The translations under genes and the position numbers were made by a program. A DNA stretch of 64,000 nt from Flavobacterium sp. NG2 (GTDB lineage Bacteria > Bacteroidota > Bacteroidia > Flavobacteriales > Flavobacteriaceae), in contig NZ_CP139420.1 in assembly GCF_034119845.1 (NCBI RefSeq), positions 970,001 through 1,034,000 of the forward strand, given 5' to 3'. Within the stretch, counting starts at the first letter, position 1; each line of letters starts with the position of its first letter. This document shows positions 17,342 to 24,675 of this stretch, piece by piece. The notes under the pieces were generated by a model. That model was not told the origin of the DNA, did no database searches, and worked only from the letters and a program-made list of their open reading frames with translations.

Positions 17342-19570
17342 TTAAAGTTCGTTTATTATTGTGTCTAAATCCAAATCATATTTAAAACAAACGTGTTCTA
17401 AAGCTTGTTTTGAGTCATAAAAATTTAACGCTAAACTTGCAAAATAGCCAACTCTTCTCAATTCATTATGAACAAGATTTCGTTCCATATTATAAAGTTC
17501 AACATTGTTGTCATTTAATCTTGGTATTACTACCATATCGTAAATTGTTGAGAAAGGTTTATCATCGTGTTTTCTTAATAATCTACCTCTTCGCTGTATA
17601 AATTGTCTTGGATTTCCTGTACTACTCGCAAAAATTCCAACTTCTGCTCTTGGAACATCAACACCTTCATCTAGCATTTTCATTGCAAATAACATATCTA
17701 TTTTTCCTTCTGAAAAACCTCTTAACAAATCATTCAAATTTTGCTCACCCCCTATATATGAATTCATTTTTAAATTTGGTAATGTCTCATTTCCGGCAAT
17801 TAAAAATTTATTTAGCATTCGTTCAGATGTGCCATCTTCCTCATAAACATAACCTTCCGGTATGTAAGTAAAAATATATTTCAGTTTATTGATTTGTTTT
17901 AATTCAAGCAAAATGTTTCTAAAACATTCAATTTTATTGTTTGCCTTATGAATGATGTTTTTTCGTTTTAAAAGTAAAATCTCAACTATTGGGTCTTTTT
18001 TAAATTCGCCTTTTTCAAAATCAAAATACCTCAAAAGTTTCTTTGAAATTTCAATATACTCCTCTAACTCATCTTCGTTTAATTCAACAATTACAGGGTA
18101 ATATCTATAGTTGCACAAAAAATCGTTATCCATAGCTTCTTTCATTGTAAAGCTATATATATAAGGTTCTTTATCATTAAAGAATGTATCTATAAATTCC
18201 GTTCCTTCGGGATCATAAATTCTTTTAGGAGTTGCAGATAAACCAATCCTTTTTTTAATCAATGAATTATTCATTGCAGATTTTATGTTTTTTGCGCCCA
18301 TATTGTGGGCTTCGTCAGCAATTAGAATAAATTCTTGTTCTACTTTTTTGAAATACTTTTGAAATTTACTAGAAGTAAAACTCGAATAAGTAGAAATTAT
18401 CACAATGTTTTTTCTTAATCCAGCATTAAAATTACTGACATAATTTGAAAATTCTTTTTCCCAATTATTTCCACCGCCAATTTTAATAATATTCTGGAAG
18501 TTAAAAGACAAAACTTCTTCTTCCCATTGATTAAGTAACGCTATCGATGGTACTAAAATAACCACAAAATAATTGTTAGTTTTTTTATACTCATTTAGCA
18601 CACAGTTCAGAGAAGTCTTTGTTTTACCAGTTCCAGTTGCCATCCCAAAAACACCAGTAAAATCATTATCAACCCAATTATTATAGGCATTAACTTGATA
18701 TTCTCTAGGCTTGTAAGGTGGAGGAAATCGTGGTTCATTAACAATTTTAAAGACAGTTTTGTTAAATTTCTCTTTTAGAGCATTAGTAACCTTTTTAATT
18801 TTATGCTCTTCCTCAGTATATACTTCGCTATTTAATTCAACAAGATTTAGCTCTTCATCTAAAAGCTGCTTTTCATCAAGCGATATAGATTTTTGCTTTA
18901 TTATATTGATAAGTTTCTCTGGATTCAAATAAATAAAATCCTTTGATTCTTTTTTAAATATTTTTTCATAATCCTTAATTTCATTTTTAATATTGGCTCT
19001 TTCGGAAGCTTCTCCCCAAGAACGGTTAATAACAAAGCTTTCGCCATTACAAACAATACCTTTATAAGTAAAATTGCAACTGCCAATGATATTAATTACA
19101 TTGTCTTCGTTGTCCCAAAACAAAGCTTCCTTGTAGTGTGAAATCTCTCCGTTTTTTGTAGTTACTGGAATAATGCTTATTCTATTATGGTCAATCAAAT
19201 ACCTTAAACAATTATAAAAATGGTTAACCTGTTTTTTTGTGAGAACATCGTTAAGTCGCTCTATATCATTAAGTATGTTTTGCTGGATCGAATTATAAAA
19301 ATCTGGTTCTAAAACGAATTCGTCATTAATCAATTTGTAGTCATTTTCAGAAACAAAATGATTAATTAAAAAATCTATCGTACCACCATTGTATATAAAT
19401 TGAGCAAAGCCATAAGATAAAGTACTTATAGAATTTGAACTAAAATAACCTAATTTGAATTGTATTTTCTTTGATATTGGAATAACTTCACCAAAAAATT
19501 CAAAAGGAATCATATCACTCGTTGATGATACTTTTAAAGTTAGGGGAAATTTAATATCTTTGAATACCAT
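17342..19570 (-). CDS. PLD-nuclease/SF2-helicase fusion, likely phosphorothioation-linked restriction enzyme
   Basis: The first 250 residues of this 742-aa protein carry a phospholipase D-type half-site: H145 and K147 in SHYKEALFWD, then IIGSCNFT (the GSxN part). The rest is an SF2 helicase: Walker A GMATGTGKTKTS, DEAH box LIADEAHNMG near residue 417, motif III IGLSATPKR, and motif VI QFIQRRGRLLR. PLD-helicase fusions are found in several restriction and defence systems, and helicases annotated as DNA phosphorothioation system restriction enzyme are known beside dnd genes. It is the first gene of the five-gene minus operon. It could bind and cleave unmodified DNA. Clear on domains, inferred on role. 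Confidence 0.8.
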   Translation of the reverse strand: MVFKDIKFPLTLKVSSTSDMIPFEFFGEVIPISKKIQFKLGYFSSNSISTLSYGFAQFIYNGGTIDFLINHFVSENDYKLINDEFVLEPDFYNSIQQNILNDIERLNDVLTKKQVNHFYNCLRYLIDHNRISIIPVTTKNGEISHYKEALFWDNEDNVINIIGSCNFTYKGIVCNGESFVINRSWGEASERANIKNEIKDYEKIFKKESKDFIYLNPEKLINIIKQKSISLDEKQLLDEELNLVELNSEVYTEEEHKIKKVTNALKEKFNKTVFKIVNEPRFPPPYKPREYQVNAYNNWVDNDFTGVFGMATGTGKTKTSLNCVLNEYKKTNNYFVVILVPSIALLNQWEEEVLSFNFQNIIKIGGGNNWEKEFSNYVSNFNAGLRKNIVIISTYSSFTSSKFQKYFKKVEQEFILIADEAHNMGAKNIKSAMNNSLIKKRIGLSATPKRIYDPEGTEFIDTFFNDKEPYIYSFTMKEAMDNDFLCNYRYYPVIVELNEDELEEYIEISKKLLRYFDFEKGEFKKDPIVEILLLKRKNIIHKANNKIECFRNILLELKQINKLKYIFTYIPEGYVYEEDGTSERMLNKFLIAGNETLPNLKMNSYIGGEQNLNDLLRGFSEGKIDMLFAMKMLDEGVDVPRAEVGIFASSTGNPRQFIQRRGRLLRKHDDKPFSTIYDMVVIPRLNDNNVELYNMERNLVHNELRRVGYFASLALNFYDSKQALEHVCFKYDLDLDTIINEL

Positions 19571-19688
19571 AATAATGATTAACCATAATATAAATAATTT
19601 CTAAATATAGGAAAATTAATAAAAAGGCATACAATTCGGTAACATAAAAAAGTGAAACAACCTAAAGTCTTGAATTTATTAGTATAAC

Positions 19689-19717
19689 GGTCCTTGGTTC
19701 GAGCCCAAGAGGGGGAG
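19689..19717 (+). other. tRNA 3'-end fragment, probable attachment site
   Basis: A perfect T arm is present: CTTGG at 19693-19697, loop TTCGAGC at 19698-19704, CCAAG at 19705-19709. A 7-nt acceptor strand (AGGGGGA) and a discriminator G follow. The bases before it (GGTC) fit a variable loop. No anticodon or D arm is found upstream. A bare 3' tRNA tail at the edge of an accessory region is the standard mark left by tyrosine-integrase elements, so the phosphorothioation island probably ends here. Confidence 0.6.
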
Positions 19718-20727
19718 CTACATTAGAAACCCGATACGAAAGTATCGGGTTTTTTTATGCTCGGAACTTTTCTGGACTTGGTTCGAGTCCGCCACGGCGG
19801 AGGAGCTACATTAGAAACCCGATACGAAAGTATCGGGTTTTTTTATGCTCGAAATTTTTTTGGACTTGGTTCGAGTCCGCCGCGGCGGAGGAGCTACATT
19901 AGAAACCCGATACGAAAGTATCGGGTTTTTTTATGCTCGGAACTTTTCTGGACTTGGTTCGAGTCCGCCGCGGCGGAGGAGCTACATTAGAAACCCGATA
20001 CGAAAGTATCGGGTTTTTTTATGCTCGGAACTTTTCTGGACTTGGTTCGAGTCCGCCACGGCGGAGGAGCTACATTAGAAACCCGATACGAAAGTATCGG
20101 GTTTTTTTATGCTCGAAATTTTTTTGGACTTGGTTCGAGTCCGCCGCGGCGGAGGAGCTACATTAGAAACCCGATACGAAAGTATCGGGTTTTTTTATGC
20201 TCGGAACTTTTCTGGACTTGGTTCGAGTCCGCCGCGGCGGAGGAGCTACATTAGAAGCCTGATGCGAAAGTATCGGGTTTTTTTATGCTCGGAACTTTTT
20301 TGGACTTGGTTCGAGTCCGCCGCGGCGGAGGAGCTACATTAGAAACCCGATACGAAAGTGTCGGGTTTTTTTATGCTCGAAATTTTTTTGGACTTGGTTC
20401 GAGTCCGCCGCGGCGGAGGAGCTACATTGGAAACCCGATACGAAAGTATCGGGTTTTTTTATGCTCGGAACTTTTCTGGACTTGGTTCGAGTCCGCCGCG
20501 GCGGAGGAGCTACATTAGAAACCCGATACGAAAGTATCGGGTTTTTTTATGCTCGGAACTTTTCTGGACTTGGTTCGAGTCCGCCGCGGCGGAGGAGCTA
20601 CAATAGAAGCCTGATGCGAAAGTATCGGGTTTTTTTATGCTCGGAACTTTTCTGGACTTGGTTCGAGTCCGCCGCGGCGGAGGAGCTACATTAGAAACCT
20701 GATGCGAAAGTATCGGGTTTTTTTATG
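19718..20727 (+). repeat. Tandem array of 88-bp units with tRNA-tail-like segments and terminators
   Basis: Twelve hairpins of the form ACCCGATACGAAAGTATCGG followed by seven T's recur exactly every 88 bases, at about 19728, 19816 and so on to 20696. Between them are eleven copies of a segment with ACTTGGTTCGAGTCC, the palindrome CCGCCGCGGCGG and GGAGCTACATTAG, which match the tRNA tail and its flank at 19689-19724. A variant spacer (CTCGAAATTTTTTTGG in place of CTCGGAACTTTTCTGG) occurs in units 2, 5 and 8, showing amplification in blocks of three. Open frames that cross units are a by-product of the repeat. Confidence 0.92.
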
Positions 20728-20805
20728 TCCTTTTGTGAGCTAGGCAGCTTTTGCTTTAAGCGAGAAATTAGAAAGACTGGATTTAATAATAAGTTGTTTT
20801 TTTAT

Positions 20806-20945
20806 GTGCCTATTCCAGCTATCCACTATAGCCCTCCATGGGCTTGCTTTTTTACTAAGCCGCTAGAGGAGCTTCCGCTGGTCGCTCTCTAGCAGCAGTA
20901 AAAATAGCACCCCCATTCTCGGGGCTGTCGTTTCTATCTGGGGCG
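20806..20945 (+). repeat. Dispersed intergenic repeat, copy 1
   Basis: A stretch beginning GCCTATTCCAGCTATCC and ending near TATCTGGGGCG, with inner blocks CTATAGCCCTC, GGAGCTTCC, GGTCGCTCT, GTAAAAATA and CGGGGCTG. These blocks recur in order in the reverse strand of 40678-40820. Likely a non-coding repeat family of the genome. Confidence 0.7.
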
Positions 20946-20958
20946 GGGATTTGGGATT

Positions 20959-21072
20959 CTAAAACACATTCTCTTCCCAAGTCAAAAAAGGCAAATAATC
21001 CACCGTTTTTAAACGGTATTCCTCGCAATAGGCTTTCATCCATTTTTTTACGGTAATGTTCTTAGGTGTGTC
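20959..21072 (-). pseudogene. C-terminal gene remnant (38 codons)
   Basis: The minus strand encodes a short peptide tail (DTPKNITVKKWMKAYCEEYR, then YLPFLTWEENVF and a stop) with the look of a real protein end. An in-frame stop lies directly upstream and no start is present. I do not recognise the parent family. It is probably the end of a gene deleted when repeats or mobile DNA rearranged this site. Confidence 0.35.
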
Positions 21073-21201
21073 TTATAGTGGGGTAAAAGATGATTTTAAG
21101 ATAGAAGTATTTCGCACAATCAAATTTTAACAGGATCACACTTATTGTGTGTTGTGTAGATGTTTTTTTAATTATTTCTTTGAAAAATAAAATTTAAAGA
21201 A

Positions 21202-21681
21202 ATGGATACCTCATTTGAACGCTCAGAAAATACAAAAGTCGAATGGCTTACACCTCCTGAATTAGTGAAACAACTAGGGATTTTTGATTTGGATCCTTGT
21301 AGTCCTGTGAATCCTCCTTTTGTACATGCGAAAACCAATTTTACTATAGAAGACGATGGTTTAAGAAAAAATTGGTTTGGAAGAGTGTATTTAAATCCTC
21401 CCTATGGCAAAGGAATGGAATTATGGTTGGAGAAATTAAAAAACCATGGAAACGGAATCGCTTTAATTTTTGCTAGAACAGAGACGAAGTGTTTCTTTAA
21501 TCATATTTGGGATGATGCTGATGCAGTTTTGTTCGTAAAGGGTAGAATTAAATTTTATCATGTTTCAGGTGTTCAAGCAGGAACTCCTGGAGCGCCAAGT
21601 GTATTTATAGCGTATGGTAAAGAAAATGCCGAAATTCTTAAAAATGCTGGAATAGCAGGTAGGTTTTTATATTTGAAATAA
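21202..21681 (+). CDS. Phage-type DNA N6-adenine methyltransferase (Dam family)
   Basis: The 159-aa protein has the short phage Dam layout: FDLDPCSP for the AdoMet side and the catalytic LNPPYGKGMELW (NPPY, amino-methyltransferase motif IV), followed by RTETKCFF and GTPGAPSVFIAYG. Length and motif order fit the DNA N-6-adenine-methyltransferase family of phages, some of which modify GATC; specificity here cannot be read from the sequence. It runs tail-to-tail with the DpnI-like operon, with a single base between the two stop codons. If it modified GATC, the neighbouring enzyme should attack the host. Confidence 0.82.
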   Translation: MDTSFERSENTKVEWLTPPELVKQLGIFDLDPCSPVNPPFVHAKTNFTIEDDGLRKNWFGRVYLNPPYGKGMELWLEKLKNHGNGIALIFARTETKCFFNHIWDDADAVLFVKGRIKFYHVSGVQAGTPGAPSVFIAYGKENAEILKNAGIAGRFLYLK

Positions 21682-21682
21682 T

Positions 21683-21883
21683 CTATTTTATTTCGTAACA
21701 AATGAATTCAGCGACATTAAAATCACAATCAAAAATCCAACTGTTTTCTTGAAGGAGTTTTTTTAAAGCCTCATCTTCGTTTGTAACGTCTTCAATGATT
21801 CCTATCACTTGCATGTTTTCAACTTCTTCATTATTAGGTGAAGTTGTATTTCCTTCGGGTGTAATAAAAATGTATTTTTTCAT
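21683..21883 (-). CDS. 66-aa protein coupled to the DpnI homologue
   Basis: Unrecognised small acidic protein (KYIFITPEGNTTSP at the start, FNVAEFICYEIK at the end). Its start overlaps the stop of the DpnI-like gene by 4 bases, so the two are translationally coupled. The position parallels dpnD, the small gene behind dpnC in pneumococcus, but I see no clear sequence match to DpnD. It may be a regulator or an unrelated passenger. Confidence 0.6.
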   Translation of the reverse strand: MKKYIFITPEGNTTSPNNEEVENMQVIGIIEDVTNEDEALKKLLQENSWIFDCDFNVAEFICYEIK

Positions 21884-22650
21884 AATTCTATTTTTGTGTA
21901 ATTACCTCTACCGTTAAATTCGATTAGTCCTTTGTCTCTTAAAAATTGCAATTGCTGACGAATTTTATCCTTGATATGGTTGTTATTTGGATATTTATCT
22001 TTTAACTTATTTTCAAAAGCATACAATTCGTCTAAGGTGAAAGTTGGCTTTTTAATATCTTCAACGCAATTTAAAACATCTAATATCCAACCTCGCGCAT
22101 CTAAACTTTTACTTTTTAAAAAATCAGTTCGTTGTAATTTAATATTTACTTTATCTTGCTCAATTATTTTTGAATTTTCGACAATAAAAATTCTACCACT
22201 TTCAGGTACTTTTGAAATGTCAATAGTACAACCTATCCAGCCTGCTCTTTTGGCTGTGTCTTTAAGCGGATTTCTTTTTATAATTATTTCAGGAGTAAAA
22301 AAATGTTTTGGAATCACTAAAAAATTCTCAACAGCAAAGCTTTTATTATAGCTTAAGAAGAAAAAATTAGGATTCGTATCCGATGTAATTCTTGAAATCA
22401 TAGTTTCGTAGGCGCCATCATTAATAATGCGTCCTAAATTTCCATTTTTACTCTTTAATTCAAATTCTTCAGCACATACTGAACAATAAAAGTCAGCAAC
22501 TGGTCGATTGTTGCTGTATTCGATAATAGGCAATGCCCCACAACAAGGGCAATATGAATTTTCTTTAACCCAATTTTCGGTCAAGACTCTTGCTATTTGG
22601 GATTTACTCGAATAACCTTCTGCTTTTTTTAAGTCAAAGTTTAAATTCAT
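21880..22650 (-). CDS. DpnI-type methyl-directed restriction endonuclease
   Basis: This 256-aa protein is collinear with DpnI of Streptococcus, which cuts GATC when adenine is methylated. The catalytic residues fall at the same positions: D53 (PVADFYC), E64 and K66 (EEFELKSKNG). Zinc cysteines are C34/C37 and C56/C59. Further matching stretches are NDGAYETMISR, NPNFFFLSY, AKRAGWIGCTIDIS and the winged-helix end IKDKIRQQLQFLRDKGLIEF. It should protect against phage or foreign DNA bearing Dam methylation. It forms an operon with the 66-aa gene and converges on a methyltransferase gene. Confidence 0.93.
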   Translation of the reverse strand: MNLNFDLKKAEGYSSKSQIARVLTENWVKENSYCPCCGALPIIEYSNNRPVADFYCSVCAEEFELKSKNGNLGRIINDGAYETMISRITSDTNPNFFFLSYNKSFAVENFLVIPKHFFTPEIIIKRNPLKDTAKRAGWIGCTIDISKVPESGRIFIVENSKIIEQDKVNIKLQRTDFLKSKSLDARGWILDVLNCVEDIKKPTFTLDELYAFENKLKDKYPNNNHIKDKIRQQLQFLRDKGLIEFNGRGNYTKIEL

Positions 22651-23107
22651 TTTACCGAATTGAGTTAAAGTTTGGTGATCAAATCTACAATTTTAATGGC
22701 TTTTATTATCAAATTCGGGTATTAATTCGTTCAAAAATTTGTTGAAGTCTAAATTAGATTTTGTTTAAAAGCTTATTAATTATAAAGTAAGGAAACAGTA
22801 TTGATAGTAACAAGAAAATTATTTTGCAAAAATGTAGCTTAACTTAAACTGTAATTTTCATTTGCTTATCCATTAGTAAAGAAGTTAAAACCATATCCAA
22901 AAAAGTTAGTGTTATTAATTCTAAAATTGAATTCTCTTTTGGTCAATCTTCTGTTAATTGTATGAAATCTTCATTGGATGTTATTAGTGATAAATTAAGT
23001 TATTTTACAACTCTAATTGACGATATAAAACACGATTATATTCAAGATAATTAACTAACTACTTTGTTTAGGATTAAATAGATATGTTAAATTATAATAC
23101 TAATGTA
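22651..23107. other. Intergenic region with possible coding remnant
   Basis: Between the DpnI-like gene and the toxin-antitoxin promoter there is no full gene. The plus strand has a frame open from about 22858 to a stop at 23054; its only ATG (22962) would give 30 residues (MKSSLDVISDKLSYF and so on). The frame reads like a helical protein without its start, so it may be a remnant. Nothing else is recognisable. Confidence 0.3.
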
Positions 23108-23137
23108 TTGTTTTTGCTATAGCATTTTATACTTTTG
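23108..23137 (+). promoter_or_regulatory. Promoter of the toxin-antitoxin-like pair
   Basis: TTG at 23108-23110 and TACTTTTG at 23130-23137 are spaced by 19 bases, a good flavobacterial -33/-7 pair. The 51-aa gene starts 20 bases after the -7 box. Confidence 0.65.
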
Positions 23138-23157
23138 TACAACTAAATAAACTAATT

Positions 23158-23313
23158 ATGGCAATTGCAATCAAATCAATACCTGTACTTAAGGAAAAAG
23201 CTGCTAAAGCTTTTACCGCTACGGTTATTGCAAATTCTGCAAAAAAATCTTCTGTAGATTTTTCCAAGCAATTGTCAACTGCGTCTAAAATTTTAGCCAA
23301 AGCAAAAATATAA
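23158..23313 (+). CDS. 51-aa antitoxin-like protein upstream of GNAT
   Basis: A short gene starting MAIAIKSIPVLKEKAAKAF and ending SVDFSKQLSTASKILAKAKI. It has its own well-placed promoter and ends 7 bases before the acetyltransferase gene. From memory, similar small proteins with an IKxIPVL start and a (I/V)DFSKQ end sit before GNAT genes in Bacteroidota. By analogy with DUF1778-TacT pairs it is probably the antitoxin and autoregulator. It lacks a clear ribbon-helix-helix motif, so the antitoxin call is inference; that it is a gene is well supported. Confidence 0.6.
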   Translation: MAIAIKSIPVLKEKAAKAFTATVIANSAKKSSVDFSKQLSTASKILAKAKI

Positions 23314-23320
23314 TTCTGTC

Positions 23321-23929
23321 TTGGGTTTCCTGTTTGATAATTGTACACTTCAAGTTTATAACGAAGAAGTTGTGGCTTCCTGCGAACCCTTTGATTGTGG
23401 TAACGAGGATTTAAATGATTTTTTTCAAAATGATGCCCTTAATTACCAATCCGAATTACTAGGCAAAACCTATTGCTTTACCTTAGATGAAAATCCTAAA
23501 ATAATTGTTTGTGCATTTACTATTTCAAACGATAGTATCAAAACAACTTTTCTGCCTAATTCCAGAAAGAAAAAAGTAATCAAGGATATTCCGAGACAAA
23601 AGCAAATGAAATCCTATCCGGCAGTTTTAATTGGAAGGTTAGGGGTAAATAAGTATTTTAGAAATGTTCCAGGAGAAATTGATCGTACCGGTAAACAACT
23701 CATGAATTTTATTAAATCTTGGTTTATAGATGGAGCAAACAAAACAGGTTGTCGTTTTATTGTAGTCGATTCCTATAACACACTTGGGCCATTAAAATAT
23801 TATTCAGATAATGGTTTTATACCTCTTTTCAGTACCGAAGATCAGGAAAAAGAATTCACAGGACTTGATGCGGCTTCTACATTAGAAACACGATTAATGT
23901 TTTATGATTTAATTCTGTTAAAAGTATAA
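23321..23929 (+). CDS. GNAT-family N-acetyltransferase, possible TacT-like toxin
   Basis: The 202-aa protein has the GNAT order: an N-terminal FDCGNEDLNDFFQ segment (compare the CGN..LNxFL start of TacT-type toxins), the acetyl-CoA-binding strand PAVLIGRLGVNKYFR (with a variant of the Q/RxxGxG/A loop), and the late strand FIVVDSYNTLGPLKYYSDNGF. TacT toxins acetylate charged tRNA; the family also includes ordinary acetyltransferases. The partner 51-aa gene just upstream favours a toxin-antitoxin role. The frame begins at a TTG 7 bases after that gene's stop; no ATG is available nearby. Confidence 0.7.
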   Translation: MGFLFDNCTLQVYNEEVVASCEPFDCGNEDLNDFFQNDALNYQSELLGKTYCFTLDENPKIIVCAFTISNDSIKTTFLPNSRKKKVIKDIPRQKQMKSYPAVLIGRLGVNKYFRNVPGEIDRTGKQLMNFIKSWFIDGANKTGCRFIVVDSYNTLGPLKYYSDNGFIPLFSTEDQEKEFTGLDAASTLETRLMFYDLILLKV

Positions 23930-24050
23930 TTTTCATAATAACGAATCCGTTAAAATCACGGGGACCCGAGAGCATTGATCGAACAGGAGAAGTAATAAAA
24001 TTTCAATACTTACTTTATTGAAGAGTAATAGGTAACGAGTTCTCCAAACC

Positions 24051-24089
24051 AAAAACCGCCCGAAAAAAATACTTTTCGGACGGCTTTTT
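24051..24089. terminator. Bidirectional terminator hairpin
   Basis: CCGCCCGAAAA (24056-24066) pairs with TTTTCGGACGG (24073-24083) with one mismatch, flanked by A's on the left and T's on the right. It lies between the convergent GNAT and 107-aa secreted-protein genes. Confidence 0.75.
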
Positions 24090-24133
24090 AGTTTGAGTAA
24101 GGATTTTGAATCCTTAGGGATTACAAACAACTT

Positions 24134-24457
24134 TTATTGTACTTTTTTGCTCCAAGGGCCATGGTTTTTGAAAGCTGGTCCTGTTAGCTTTTGTTTTTCA
24201 CTGCCCGTTGTTTTTACGACAACCAATTCTTGATTGGAAGTGTTTTTCCAAGCTTGATTGTTCTTGTAGGCAGGGCCTTGAAGTGTTTCTTTATTATTAT
24301 CTGAATATATTTTTGTTGGCACTATATTGTGCATCCAAGCTTTATAGTTTTTATAAGCAGGGCCTTTTAATTCATTTTGCTTTACGTCTTTTCCCCCAGT
24401 TGCAAATGCATTCAATGAAACTATCAAAACTCCTAAAATCAATGCTACTTTTTTCAT
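24134..24457 (-). CDS. Small secreted protein with three GPAxKNxxxW repeats
   Basis: A 107-aa protein with a signal peptide (KVALILGVLIVSLNAFA) and three evenly spaced copies, about 33 residues apart, of a short motif: GPAYKNYKAW, GPAYKNNQAW and GPAFKNHGPW. Each is preceded by a leucine and a polar residue. I do not know a named family. The repeated tryptophan and lysine/asparagine turns could bind a glycan, metal or peptide. The predicted -7 box TAACTTTG reads on the minus strand from 24490 to 24483, about 25 bases before the ATG. It ends at a terminator shared with the GNAT gene. Confidence 0.7.
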   Translation of the reverse strand: MKKVALILGVLIVSLNAFATGGKDVKQNELKGPAYKNYKAWMHNIVPTKIYSDNNKETLQGPAYKNNQAWKNTSNQELVVVKTTGSEKQKLTGPAFKNHGPWSKKVQ

Positions 24458-24675
24458 GTCAATTATTTTTTATGGTTCTTGACAAAGTTACATCCAATAA
24501 GAGGCATTCAGGATTATGGGAATCTACCCTATTTGCATCCGTATAAATACGGATAGACTACATATTGGGACACGGATAATACTGATGAAACGGTTTTTTT
24601 AATTGTTTTAGCAACAAATCGGTGATAATCTGCGTGACAAAAACAATAATACCTATCCAATACGAATTCTGGGTT

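Noticed and set aside
19670..19730. Complete tRNA gene
   Set aside because: Only the T arm and the 3' acceptor strand are present. No anticodon arm or matching 5' acceptor can be found upstream.
19757..20694. Series of 77-82-codon open frames across the 88-bp array
   Set aside because: They are overlapping copies of the same frame created by the repeat, each running through terminators and a tRNA-like segment. No real protein signal.
19718..20727. CRISPR array
   Set aside because: The units are 88 bp with no unique spacers, and each contains a terminator. This is a tandem repeat.
20855..21043. 62-codon minus-strand frame
   Set aside because: It lies partly in the dispersed repeat. A different frame (20959-21072) reads more like protein.
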